A stretch of DNA of 64,000 bases from the NCBI RefSeq assembly GCF_900104555.1, contig NZ_FNJU01000002.1, forward strand, positions 248,001 to 312,000. Direction: 5' to 3'. Positions 17,331-26,805 of the stretch are shown here, piece by piece (the stretch's first letter is position 1; every line of letters starts with the position of its first letter). The position numbers and the translations under genes are program-made. Source of the stretch: Litchfieldia salsa. GTDB lineage: Bacteria > Bacillota > Bacilli > Bacillales > Bacillaceae_L. The notes under the pieces are model-generated. The model was not told where the DNA came from, did not search any database, and saw nothing but the letters and a program-made list of their open reading frames with translations.

Positions 17331-19433
17331 TTACCCATTGGGTATATCCTGTAAATAATGCTTTATAACAGCTTCTTCTGGAATAGGTCGACTAAAGTAA
17401 TAGCCTTGAGCCTTCTGACATTGCTTTAATTTTAGTAATTCTAATTGTTCAAGCTGTTCTACTCCTTCTGCAATAACATTAAGACCTAGGCTATGCGCAA
17501 GATGGATAATGGTCGTGATGATCGCTTCATCTTTTTCATCTAAGAGAACATCTTTTACGAATGATTGGTCAATCTTCAATGTATCAATCGGATAACGCTT
17601 TAAATAACTCAGAGAAGAGAACCCTGTACCAAAATCATCCACTGCAATTTTAACACCTAATGATTTTAGTTGATTTAAAGTTGTTAATGCTTCCCTCGAA
17701 TCTTGTATCGCACCTTCTGTTATCTCAAATTCCAATTGTCCTGGACTAAGTTTATTAATGATCATTTGCTTTTTAATAAACTCAACAAGACCTGCTTGTT
17801 GGAACTGAAGAGGAGAAAGATTAATAGCAATTGAAGCTGGTTTATAGCCTAACCTCTTCCAATCACAAAGTGAACTACAGACCTTTTTTATTACCCACTC
17901 TCCAATAGGACCAATGAGTCCTGTTTCCTCAGCTAGAGGGATAAACTCTAAAGGAGAGATAAAGCCTAAATGAGGATGTTGCCATCGTAATAATGCCTCA
18001 AATCCATCGACAACTCCACTCTTTAAGTCAACTTGTGGCTGGTAGTATAGAACAAGCTCATCTTTTACAATCGCTTTACGCAATGCTGTTTCAATTTTCA
18101 TCGTATGTTTTGTACCACGTTTCATTTTCTCGCTATAAAAACGAAAATGGGATCTACCGCGGTTCTTGACTATGTAAAGAGCAGTATCAGCATTTTTGAT
18201 TAACGTTTCTGGATCTTCTCCGTCGTAAGGGTATTGACTAATTCCAATACTTGCTGACACAAAGAACTCCTGATTTGCATAAGTAAAGGGATGTTTGAGC
18301 TTATCTAGCAACTTTTCAGCAAATTCAGCGGTTAACTCTCGCTCAGTGTTTTCAAGTAATACGATAAACTCATCTCCACCTTGACGATAAATATGATAAT
18401 CAACAGTATGAGTAAGAGTTAATAATCGATCTGCTAAATCTTTTAATAACATATCTCCAATATCATGTCCCATTGTATCATTTATGAATTTAAATCGGTC
18501 TAGGTCGATATACATTAACGCAATTTCTTGCTGCTTATCCTTTGCATGTTCTAACGCAGTATGGAGATTTTTCATTAGCGAGCTTTTGTTTAAAAGACCT
18601 GTTAATTGATCATGAAAAGCCATGTATTGTAACATTTTTTCTGACAGATGCTGTTCAGTAATATCCTTTATAATAATATAAATCCCTAGCACCTTATCGT
18701 CTACTACGATTGGTACTGTCTTAACATGGACTGTTAATGTATTTCCATTAAAGTGAATTAATCTACAACCTTTAAACTCATTTGGTTGTCCAACCGCAGT
18801 TGTTTGAAAGATAGTATGAAAAGTAGCTCGGTCTGATTCATGTAATAATGAAAAGATTGCTTTATGAAGCAAAGCTTCTTTATGATACCCTGTAATCGTA
18901 TAAGTTGATGGATTCATTTGTAAAAGGTTTCCTTTTAAGTCAACAGAAAAAACCGCATCCATATTATGATCAATTAGAGATTTATATCTTTGTCTTGTTT
19001 CATCTAATTTCCTTTTTTCTAATACACTTCCAGTAATATCTCTAGTCACACAAACAATAAACTGTATCTTATTATTTTCATCAAAAATTGGTGACAGTTT
19101 GGATTCACCATAAACAATTCCGTAGTTAGGTAGCGTAATATTATCCTCAAATGAGTAAGCATCTCGGATTCGTAAAACAGCACTATATTGTTCGCTTAGA
19201 TGGTAAGCAATCTCAAACGGTAATGCCTCATAAAACGTTTTGCCTATATAGTCATCAGATATTCTTGCTTGAGTTAAGGCCATTTCATTCATAAATACAT
19301 ACCTAAAAGTATTTTCCTCTACCTTCATCACATAGACAAGATCGTTTATATGCTTGAGAATAATTTCAAAGATTACGTCCTGTATTTTTGTTTCGCTATT
19401 ATTTGCCTTAAAAAAACTTTCGTTACTATCCAT
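17331..19433 (-). CDS. PAS-PAS-GGDEF-EAL c-di-GMP signalling protein
   Basis: A 700-residue soluble sensor. Two PAS domains (about 25-135 and 145-260) precede GGDEF (about 275-430) and EAL (about 445-690). The cyclase motif is intact (RQGGDEF) but no RxxD inhibitory site sits five residues before it. The phosphodiesterase motifs are also intact: EALLRW, NLSPLQF, EFEITE, DDFGTG and EGVEQ. It may therefore make or break c-di-GMP depending on PAS input. It has no membrane helix. It lies convergent to ykuE and divergent from ykyB. I do not assign a B. subtilis orthologue with confidence. Confidence 0.9.
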   Translation of the reverse strand: MDSNESFFKANNSETKIQDVIFEIILKHINDLVYVMKVEENTFRYVFMNEMALTQARISDDYIGKTFYEALPFEIAYHLSEQYSAVLRIRDAYSFEDNITLPNYGIVYGESKLSPIFDENNKIQFIVCVTRDITGSVLEKRKLDETRQRYKSLIDHNMDAVFSVDLKGNLLQMNPSTYTITGYHKEALLHKAIFSLLHESDRATFHTIFQTTAVGQPNEFKGCRLIHFNGNTLTVHVKTVPIVVDDKVLGIYIIIKDITEQHLSEKMLQYMAFHDQLTGLLNKSSLMKNLHTALEHAKDKQQEIALMYIDLDRFKFINDTMGHDIGDMLLKDLADRLLTLTHTVDYHIYRQGGDEFIVLLENTERELTAEFAEKLLDKLKHPFTYANQEFFVSASIGISQYPYDGEDPETLIKNADTALYIVKNRGRSHFRFYSEKMKRGTKHTMKIETALRKAIVKDELVLYYQPQVDLKSGVVDGFEALLRWQHPHLGFISPLEFIPLAEETGLIGPIGEWVIKKVCSSLCDWKRLGYKPASIAINLSPLQFQQAGLVEFIKKQMIINKLSPGQLEFEITEGAIQDSREALTTLNQLKSLGVKIAVDDFGTGFSSLSYLKRYPIDTLKIDQSFVKDVLLDEKDEAIITTIIHLAHSLGLNVIAEGVEQLEQLELLKLKQCQKAQGYYFSRPIPEEAVIKHYLQDIPNG

Positions 19434-19649
19434 TTTTTACCATCCCTACTCACATGTATTTACTCTTTTTAAGGATCTAATCGGTATAATCATATGGTAC
19501 TATGTTCAATATTAAAAGAATAAAAAAGAATATCATCTATTATTGTTCCTTAATCACTTAGTTTTTAACATGTTATATAAAAACAGCCTATTTTAAAAAC
19601 AAGAATCTTTTAAAAATCAGCTTTATCTATTTAATCCTAAGTAATTGAT

Positions 19650-19677
19650 TTGCAAATATATAAAACAACAGTATAAT
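19650..19677 (+). promoter_or_regulatory. Probable sigma-A promoter of ykyB
   Basis: TTGCAA and TATAAT are separated by 16 bases, and the ATG lies about 25 bases downstream of the -10 box, preceded by AAAGGAGAG. Confidence 0.65.
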
Positions 19678-19701
19678 AAAAGTGAAGAAAGGAGAGAAAA
19701 A

Positions 19702-20169
19702 ATGAGGAATCAGGATAGAAATAATACGCTTGAACAAACAGTTGATAACTTGGCAAGAGCCATTTTTATTGTTAATAAACACGCAAAAGCTGCACCAAAT
19801 CCAAAGTTTTTGTATCTCTTAAAACGGAAAGCACTGGAAAAACTATTAAAAGAAGGTAAAGCAAAAAAAGAAGGTCTTCATTTCTCTCGAAACCCAAGGA
19901 ACAGTCAGCAGCAATCTGATGTACTTGTATCAGCTGGTGACTACTACTTTCATATGCCTCCTTCAAAAGAAGACATCGAACAGCTCCCACACTTAGGGGA
20001 CCTTAACGAAACATATAGAAACCCAAAAACTCAACTTTCACTTTCAACAGCTAAAAATTTGTTACAGCATTATGTTGGTCTAACTGAAAACCCCCAACAG
20101 CCTGTTAAAACAACAACTAAAAACTACAAAAAGCCAGTCTTTAAGAAACTTGGACAAAGTTATTTTTAA
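19702..20169 (+). CDS. ykyB: YkyB family protein
   Basis: A 155-residue basic cytosolic protein, close in length to B. subtilis YkyB (154). The ATG has a strong AAAGGAGAG site; longer readings have none. Conserved stretches are NKHAKAAPNPKFLY, GLHFSRNP, QQQSDVLV and YRNPKTQLSL. The C-terminus KPVFKKLGQSYF is basic and could bind nucleic acid, but no function is known. In B. subtilis it lies near kinA-patA-cheV. Here the neighbours differ, with an exopolysaccharide-type operon next to it. Confidence 0.88.
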   Translation: MRNQDRNNTLEQTVDNLARAIFIVNKHAKAAPNPKFLYLLKRKALEKLLKEGKAKKEGLHFSRNPRNSQQQSDVLVSAGDYYFHMPPSKEDIEQLPHLGDLNETYRNPKTQLSLSTAKNLLQHYVGLTENPQQPVKTTTKNYKKPVFKKLGQSYF

Positions 20170-20222
20170 ATCAAAAACTTCTCATATGTAATGGTAGCGA
20201 TTTCACTTTCTAAGAAAAAACT

Positions 20223-20250
20223 AAAAGGATGACCATTAGGTCATCCTTTT
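20223..20250 (+). terminator. Terminator after ykyB
   Basis: A perfect 12-bp stem, AAAAGGATGACC and GGTCATCCTTTT, with a 4-base ATTA loop. It works in both directions by symmetry of the A and T tails. Confidence 0.85.
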
Positions 20251-20292
20251 AGAGTCTAGACAAAGTATACCTTGAAAACCCAGGCTGATTGA
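20251..20292 (-). repeat. Truncated repeat C fragment attached to a terminator
   Basis: Starting directly after the ykyB terminator, about 42 bases (AGAGTCTAGACAAAGTATA, then AACCCAGGCTGATTGA) match one side of the full repeat C at 46181-46335, which likewise starts directly at a terminator hairpin. The rest of the element is missing. Confidence 0.7.
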
Positions 20293-20298
20293 GGCTCT

Positions 20299-23190
20299 TT
20301 ATTCTATCTCGGGGTTAGGCACATGAATTTGACCAGTACGATCTCTTTGTAAAATGGTCTGAAGAATGATCTTCGTTAACTTACTCGGACGATAAGGCTT
20401 GACCAAATATCCATTCGCACCAAGTGATAGTCCCTTTTCTTGTTCTTCAATTGCACTTGAAATAAAAATTGGTATGTCTAATAAGCTATCATCGGATTTA
20501 ATCATTTTTAAAATGTCCCAGCCATCCATTCCTTTTTCTTCTAACATGATATCCAATACAATTGCATCTGGAATTGTTTGTTTGATAGCTTGTATAGCTG
20601 TTTCGCCGTTTTTAAAATGCCTCACTGTGAAACCACTATCCTTCAACTCAGCTTCCAATAAAGATGCTAAGCTAACATCATCTTCAACAATAATTACATT
20701 TGCATGCTTGATAGAATCACTCTCATCCGCTTGTATCTCTTCATTAGATTTACGGTTTTCAACCAACGGAAATGCTAAACTGAAGGTAGTTCCTTCTTTT
20801 AAGATAGAAGACACGCTAATATCCCCATCATGAGCCTTTACAATCTCTTTAACAATTGATAACCCTAACCCAGTTCCACCAATTCTACGACGATCTGAAT
20901 TATCTACACGATAGAATTTAGTGAAAAGGTTCTTAATGGCTTCTTCAGGTATACCTAGTCCTTCATCACTCACATCTATTAGAAGACTATCCTCATTTTC
21001 TCTCAACACAATTTGAATTGTTCCACCCTCAGGAGAATACTTAATTGCATTATTTATTAAGTTATTAAATAACTGTGATAATTTATCTCTATCACCTAAA
21101 ATCCAAGAATGCTCTGTTTCTTGTAAGATTTTCATTGTGTGTATTGAAGTATTTACTTTCTGAGAATCAATAACGGATTCAATAATAGGAATAAGATCCT
21201 CGTATTTTTTTTCATATGTTTGTTTACCTGATTCCATACGTTGAACATCTAAGAAATCATTGATCAATGCAGTTAACCTTTTTGCTTCTTGATAAATGGT
21301 TGTTAAATATTTCTTTTTTCTTTCGGGTTTTAATTCCTTATTAAGCATTAACTCGGTAAAACCAAGTACACTCGCCAATGGTGTTCTTAGCTCATGACTA
21401 ACAGTACTTACGAATTCCGATTTCATTTGATCTACTTCATACTCTTTGGTTATATCACGATGAACAAATATAGTTCCTAATCTTTGTTCATTCCTAAATA
21501 GTGGTTCGCAATAAACTAATATGACTCTATTCAAAGGTGGCTTCGTATGGTAAATAAGAGTATGGTCATATGATCTAGCTTCCGAATCGACAGCTCTTCT
21601 TATGAAATCAGTTAGTTCAACACTATTTTCTACAACAGATCCTAAATTTAATGTCCACATCTCAAAGGGCTTGTTTATTAGTAGCTTATAGTCTTCAACA
21701 TTCATTATTTGACACATCTTTTTATTTACCTGAAGAATTTCACCTCTTGTATCAATTAATTGAACACCTTCAAGAATCGTGTTTAATATGTCTTGTGTCA
21801 TGACTCTATTTTCTTCGGTTTGGCCAAATAGCTTAACGTTATCGAGAGAAATCGATATTTGTTTTGATAATGATTCATATTCCATTACTTCTTGAGCATT
21901 GAAGCTTGAAGCAAATCTTGTATATACCATAACAGCGTTCACGTCTTCTCCAAATGACACAACTGGGATAAAGAGGTCACTACACTTCATCATCTGTTCG
22001 TGATACCCATTTTCTGCTGAGACCGCCTCTCTGTTTATAACAAATGCTTCTCTCTGTGTCTTAGCTCGATGAACATGCCCTGACTCAATATGCTCAAGGA
22101 ACTGCTCAATTCCTTGCTTTGAAATTCCGTAACCAGCATATTCTTTTGTATCAAGCAAAACAATAAGCCCTTGATCAGCTTCAACAATCTTACACATACT
22201 TTCTACAATATTATTAAGAGTTTTTGTACGGTCTAGTGAATTAGATAGACCCTTTATTAATTCATTTCTTTTCTTAAGCGCTTCTTCTCTATCTTCCATT
22301 GTAGAAAGTGCATTCTCTAACTCTAATTGTTGTGAGTGTAATTCATCTTGCTGGGCAATGAGTTCTTCATTTTGTGCAGTTAAGTCTTGTTCATTATCTT
22401 GGATACTTCTGACCATCGTCTCAAAGGCTCTAGATAATACCCCAAGCTCGTCATCACGATTGGTTTGTTCTAACTTGAAGAAGTTCTTACCTTCGCTTAT
22501 ATCTGTTGCAGCAAGAGCTAATCTTTGTAGTGGAAGACCAATTCTCAGCACCATTGCACGTGATATTAATAAAAGTAGAACTAACATTAACCCAATATAA
22601 ATAATATAGGCAATTTGACTATTTGTAATTTTATTTGACAACTCTTCAAAATTTTCTTCGAGTTGTTGGTCTTTGCTAAGCCGGAAGTTTTTTAAGGTCG
22701 TCTGAAAATCATTAATTTGATGTGTCGCACCACTTTGTGATAAGTCGATTAAGTCTACTTGATTCTCATCTTCATAATAGTTAATTGCTAATTGAAGTAC
22801 ATTTTCAAAGTAGTATGAAGTAAATTCTAATACATCATTATAAAATAATAGTTCTTCATCAGTATCAGCCATCTTATAGAGGTCGTTTGTTAAGTTAACA
22901 ATAATTGTTTCTTGGCTTAATGCACTCTCTTTCATACTAGGATTCCCGTATGCAAAATAGCCACGACTATCAAAGAAAGCCGTATTAAAGGCTTGGTCTA
23001 AACGTTGACCAATCGCCTCCTTTTTCTCCAAAAATAGGTTTTTGTCACTATACTCCTCAGTAATCATGTGTTGATAAAAAAGCAACAATGATGCACCAAG
23101 CAAGGAGAATATAAAGAAGCTTATCAAGAGTCCAGCAAACTGCCTCGCCAGACTCTTGCGGAAATACTGTTGAAACTCTCTAATTTTCAC
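20299..23190 (-). CDS. Hybrid sensor histidine kinase (HAMP-GAF-PAS-HisKA-HATPase-REC)
   Basis: A 963-residue membrane kinase. TM1 lies near 20-40 and TM2 near 193-213, flanking an extracytoplasmic helical sensor. HAMP follows at about 213-265, a coiled coil at 265-315, GAF at 320-455, PAS at 465-580, HisKA with His599 (STVSHELRTP), a HATPase with Asn713, DEGLGIP and GGTGLGL, and a C-terminal receiver (832-945) with predicted phospho-Asp880 and Lys931. It should autophosphorylate and pass phosphate to its own receiver, then to an HPt domain; one is encoded in the same operon at 29257-30882. Its start overlaps the stop of the preceding receiver gene by four bases (ATGA), showing translational coupling. 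Last gene of the operon. Confidence 0.92.
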   Translation of the reverse strand: MKIREFQQYFRKSLARQFAGLLISFFIFSLLGASLLLFYQHMITEEYSDKNLFLEKKEAIGQRLDQAFNTAFFDSRGYFAYGNPSMKESALSQETIIVNLTNDLYKMADTDEELLFYNDVLEFTSYYFENVLQLAINYYEDENQVDLIDLSQSGATHQINDFQTTLKNFRLSKDQQLEENFEELSNKITNSQIAYIIYIGLMLVLLLLISRAMVLRIGLPLQRLALAATDISEGKNFFKLEQTNRDDELGVLSRAFETMVRSIQDNEQDLTAQNEELIAQQDELHSQQLELENALSTMEDREEALKKRNELIKGLSNSLDRTKTLNNIVESMCKIVEADQGLIVLLDTKEYAGYGISKQGIEQFLEHIESGHVHRAKTQREAFVINREAVSAENGYHEQMMKCSDLFIPVVSFGEDVNAVMVYTRFASSFNAQEVMEYESLSKQISISLDNVKLFGQTEENRVMTQDILNTILEGVQLIDTRGEILQVNKKMCQIMNVEDYKLLINKPFEMWTLNLGSVVENSVELTDFIRRAVDSEARSYDHTLIYHTKPPLNRVILVYCEPLFRNEQRLGTIFVHRDITKEYEVDQMKSEFVSTVSHELRTPLASVLGFTELMLNKELKPERKKKYLTTIYQEAKRLTALINDFLDVQRMESGKQTYEKKYEDLIPIIESVIDSQKVNTSIHTMKILQETEHSWILGDRDKLSQLFNNLINNAIKYSPEGGTIQIVLRENEDSLLIDVSDEGLGIPEEAIKNLFTKFYRVDNSDRRRIGGTGLGLSIVKEIVKAHDGDISVSSILKEGTTFSLAFPLVENRKSNEEIQADESDSIKHANVIIVEDDVSLASLLEAELKDSGFTVRHFKNGETAIQAIKQTIPDAIVLDIMLEEKGMDGWDILKMIKSDDSLLDIPIFISSAIEEQEKGLSLGANGYLVKPYRPSKLTKIILQTILQRDRTGQIHVPNPEIE

Positions 23191-23549
23191 CCCAAAATCT
23201 CCTCAATTCTATCAACTAATTCCTTTGGACTAAAGGGCTTTGACATAAAATAATTTGCTCCTGCCTCCATCACCTTTTGTTGGTCTGTTTTTTGGTTTTT
23301 AGCAGAAAGCATCATAATTTTTGCATCTGCTTTTCCTAGTTCCTTTCTTACTTTCTCAATCACATCTAACCCAGTGTAAATTGGCATCATATAATCAAGA
23401 AGAATCAAATTATAATTATTATTAGTAATGAACTGTATGGCTTCTTCACCATCTCTAGCCTCTTCAACTTCATGACCTTCATCCTCAAGTGTATCAACAA
23501 CTAACATTCTTAAAACTTCTTCGTCTTCTGCTAGTAATATTTTCGCCAA
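23187..23549 (-). CDS. Single-domain response regulator (CheY/Spo0F-like)
   Basis: A 120-residue stand-alone receiver domain with the acidic pair DE near residue 10, phospho-Asp in ILLDYMMP, a Ser in MMLSAK, and Lys in MSKPFSP. With no output domain it should act as a phosphate shuttle or bind a target protein directly. The start is most likely TTG (MAKILLAED) behind AGGGG at spacing 8-9. An ATG three codons earlier lies too close to that site. It overlaps the hybrid kinase start by 4 bases and follows the glycosidase-like gene. A phosphorelay with the kinase and the HPt-containing cyclase is inferred. Confidence 0.88.
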   Translation of the reverse strand: MAKILLAEDEEVLRMLVVDTLEDEGHEVEEARDGEEAIQFITNNNYNLILLDYMMPIYTGLDVIEKVRKELGKADAKIMMLSAKNQKTDQQKVMEAGANYFMSKPFSPKELVDRIEEILG

Positions 23550-23562
23550 TATGATCATTCCC

Positions 23563-26500
23563 CTACTTTATTTTGTGAAATAGCTCTTGAAGAATGTAGT
23601 ATGATTGCTTTAATCGCTCATGGTAGGTCGGAAGTTCCCACGTATCCCAACTATATTCTCTAAATTCTGAAGGAGGGATTATCCCATTTTCAGTCTGTGG
23701 AAATGATTGAACCACTTCATTATTACTATCGGTAACAACTGCCCCAATTTTTATACCTTTTACAAACTTACTATTTTTCAGACCCTTTTCTGACCAAACA
23801 TCCCCCATTACTTCACGTTGACTTGGGTCTTTCACATTTAATAGTGCCCATGGTAGTCTTAACTCAAGTATGTTGGTATCCCGATTGAAATTTATATCTG
23901 TAAGCGAATTATAGTGGGTTGAACGAGGATCTCCGTTTCCGAAGTGGAGGATTCCCGTTTCATAGTAATCAATAGGATCTTTCATTAGAGCTAATCTAAT
24001 GGGATGGAATACCCCATTATTTGTTTGGTCCACATATAACTCTTGCTTTAATCTCTTTTGTAAAAAGGCATAATCATAATAGAACGTATCATAGTAACTG
24101 TCGACCAATACACGTGAATCAGTTTTCCCATCCAATTGAACGATAAAATCGACTCCACCAGTAGAAACTCGATTAATACCTGGGATCTTGGATTGCCCCT
24201 GATTATCTATAGAATCCACTAAAATGGTCGTATTTAATTGATTGTTATCTATGTTTTTTTCTTTATCATACTGAATCTTTAAATATAGATATCGTTCATC
24301 ATGGGTGACCGATAGGTTGCTAAGGAGCCCTTCAGATTCATACATCTTCTTAGTCATATTTTTTTTCCAATCATTCTCGTTACCGTCGACTTTTATCATT
24401 TTTTTGTAACTCTCTGCTGGATCAAAACTTAACATGCCGAACTGTTGTTCATTTGTTTGGGCGTTTGACCAATATACTCTTTGATTTTTATTGTCATATG
24501 CCATAGTGTTCCATGTACGTTTGAACCATTCGTCCTGCCACGTGAATACAATACCGCCAGCCATCGTTTCGTCCACAATGTTTTGATATAGTTTCGCATT
24601 GATTTGACCTTGTTCAGTTTCAGAATGATGGCCTTGATCCATACCATATACATTTCGATGTGTTAAGCCTCTTGAAGATGGCACACCAAACTCAGCGATA
24701 AGAATTGGCATTCTATGGGACTCTTTTAAGTGCTGTAAATATCCAGCATAATTATTTAATTCACCTTGCTGATCTTCATAGGAAATATATCTAGATTCAG
24801 TATTTAAGAAGTCTGGATAATATGGGTATGCATGATAAGATGCAAACAAACCTGATTTGTAATGATCAGTTTGGTAAATAGCATTGGGGTTTAAACCAAC
24901 TCTATTTTCATTATTATCTTTTTCACTAGGATGTTCTAAATAATCAGTAGTTGGCCAATTAGTGAAACTCATTGGTCTTTGTACTTTATAGTTTTCAGTT
25001 TCATAAGCAATCGTTTCATCCATAGCCATAGCCAACCATTGCTCAAATGCTGAAGCACCTTTTGTATAAAGATAGTTACCGTTATATTCCGACTCACTAT
25101 TATGCTTGAGGTTAGTAGATTCGACGACACCTGGATCCCACTCTATCCCCATGATCCAACCTAAAACATATGGTGAGATGTCACTAGTATATACACCACT
25201 AGAATGTCCTGCTTGGTCAGGAATTGTAATATTACCATGAACAACATCAACAGCATGTTTAATTTCACTTATAAACTCACTAATGACTTCTTTATCAAAT
25301 GAATCTTGTGACTTTACAAGTTTTTCTTCATTTACCCATACACCATGAAATAGATAGATTGGTTCACTCGCTTTTAAATTATATTCCAAAAGAGCTTCGT
25401 AAAAGGATGGAGGATGAATCGTGTATACACGAATTGCGTTTGCACCCATTTCTCCGATTTGTTCAAACCAACGACTGTATTCAGTTTTGGTTATCGCTCC
25501 TTCCCCAGGCCATGTACCTGGCTTTGCCATCCCAAGATTAACTCCCTTTATAAGAAAATCGTCCCATTTGCCATCCTTATATATTTGAAGATAATCTTTA
25601 CCGACTTGTCCGATTATTTCAAGGTCATCATCTGTATATACCTCTTGCTTATTCCCTGGGATCTCAGATGGAGGCTCTTTAATGTTTTTAAGTATTTTTG
25701 ACATCATTGGAATATATGCCTTGTAATAAAACGGCAAAGTACTCTCTAAAGAGTTCGGTGTTATCCATTCTCTCAAAGTAGTCAATCCCACAGTTCGGTA
25801 GATTGAGGGAAGTTCTGCTTCATCCGCAAAATCACCTGCAAAGTAAAAAGATTCATATACAGGGTTTTTATGATGAATGACAGCAGGGAAAACAGCTGGA
25901 ATTTCATTTTCTTTTAGTTTCTCATTCCCTTTTTTATTTACTGATACCGAATAAGTCGCTAATACTTCACCTTCACTTTTACTACTAATTACATCAAACC
26001 AATAGTTATAATTTACAGTTACATCTTCCTTAAAAAACTCTTTCCCTTTATCTGTGAAGGTAAAAACAACTCCTGTTCCGTTCATATCCTCTTGATCTAA
26101 GATTACAACCTGATCATTTTTAGCCACAAATACATAACCTGAACCAGAGAATTGATACTTTTCTTTAGTTTGATTTTCATAATTCTCTTTCACCCAAATA
26201 GGCACTTCACTACCATTTAAATCTGTGAAATAGCGCCCAATCCACCCAGACCAACTTAAATTCAACAGTTTATAAAACTCTTGCCTTACATCTTCATTAG
26301 TAGGACTTGCAAAAGTATTAAACTCGGCAATTAAGGTTGTCCCATTTTTGTATACTGCATCTCTTATTTGTGATATTTCTTTTCCTGTTATTCCACCATA
26401 AATCTGCTTTGAGCGTGTACCTGTAACGTTACCATCACCTTGAAATTCTTCTTCATATACACCATATCCATCTGCAAAATAAATAAGATTATACTTATCT

Positions 26501-26805
26501 AATTGATCTGGAAGTGGTCTTACCGCATATGTTTCATTCTCTTCTGGAACAAAACCAACATAATCCCTCTTAAATTGATAATTATGACCATCAGACTGAA
26601 CATATTTCTGCTGATTTAACAACCACATTAGACCTTTATGTTCTCTATAGGTTTGGTCTGGTACAGTTTTATCGACAATTAGAACATCTAATTCTGTTTC
26701 CGATTTCAACTGCCATAGCCAGAAAGGAGCTATTATTAGCAAAATAAGAAGTAATATAGAAAGCATAAATAAGATATTACGAGTTGTTCTTTTACGCATG
26801 ATCAT
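23563..26805 (-). CDS. Membrane-anchored glycosidase-like protein of polysaccharide operon
   Basis: About 1080 residues. An N-terminal signal anchor lies at about 10-30. Residues 40-350 look like a class-I glutamine-amidotransferase-like Rossmann module (NLIYFADGYGVY, GTTLIAEFN). Residues 395-800 are a TIM-barrel glycosidase related to GH2/GH5, with candidate acid/base Glu in MGIEWDP (about 555) and nucleophile Glu in LIAEFGVP (about 705). Residues 805-1075 resemble a CBM9/DOMON-type sugar-binding domain starting DGNENDW. The ATG behind AAGGTG overlaps the glycosyltransferase gene end by 14 bases. It probably acts outside the cell to trim, cut or branch the polymer made by the adjacent synthase. 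The exact activity cannot be told from sequence, and no known B. subtilis orthologue was recognised. Confidence 0.8.
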   Translation of the reverse strand: MIMRKRTTRNILFMLSILLLILLIIAPFWLWQLKSETELDVLIVDKTVPDQTYREHKGLMWLLNQQKYVQSDGHNYQFKRDYVGFVPEENETYAVRPLPDQLDKYNLIYFADGYGVYEEEFQGDGNVTGTRSKQIYGGITGKEISQIRDAVYKNGTTLIAEFNTFASPTNEDVRQEFYKLLNLSWSGWIGRYFTDLNGSEVPIWVKENYENQTKEKYQFSGSGYVFVAKNDQVVILDQEDMNGTGVVFTFTDKGKEFFKEDVTVNYNYWFDVISSKSEGEVLATYSVSVNKKGNEKLKENEIPAVFPAVIHHKNPVYESFYFAGDFADEAELPSIYRTVGLTTLREWITPNSLESTLPFYYKAYIPMMSKILKNIKEPPSEIPGNKQEVYTDDDLEIIGQVGKDYLQIYKDGKWDDFLIKGVNLGMAKPGTWPGEGAITKTEYSRWFEQIGEMGANAIRVYTIHPPSFYEALLEYNLKASEPIYLFHGVWVNEEKLVKSQDSFDKEVISEFISEIKHAVDVVHGNITIPDQAGHSSGVYTSDISPYVLGWIMGIEWDPGVVESTNLKHNSESEYNGNYLYTKGASAFEQWLAMAMDETIAYETENYKVQRPMSFTNWPTTDYLEHPSEKDNNENRVGLNPNAIYQTDHYKSGLFASYHAYPYYPDFLNTESRYISYEDQQGELNNYAGYLQHLKESHRMPILIAEFGVPSSRGLTHRNVYGMDQGHHSETEQGQINAKLYQNIVDETMAGGIVFTWQDEWFKRTWNTMAYDNKNQRVYWSNAQTNEQQFGMLSFDPAESYKKMIKVDGNENDWKKNMTKKMYESEGLLSNLSVTHDERYLYLKIQYDKEKNIDNNQLNTTILVDSIDNQGQSKIPGINRVSTGGVDFIVQLDGKTDSRVLVDSYYDTFYYDYAFLQKRLKQELYVDQTNNGVFHPIRLALMKDPIDYYETGILHFGNGDPRSTHYNSLTDINFNRDTNILELRLPWALLNVKDPSQREVMGDVWSEKGLKNSKFVKGIKIGAVVTDSNNEVVQSFPQTENGIIPPSEFREYSWDTWELPTYHERLKQSYYILQELFHKIK

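Noticed and set aside
20399-20833. 144-codon plus-strand frame opposite the hybrid kinase gene
   Set aside because: Antisense to a receiver and ATPase domain that are fully recognisable; Ser/Ile-rich translation typical of a shadow.
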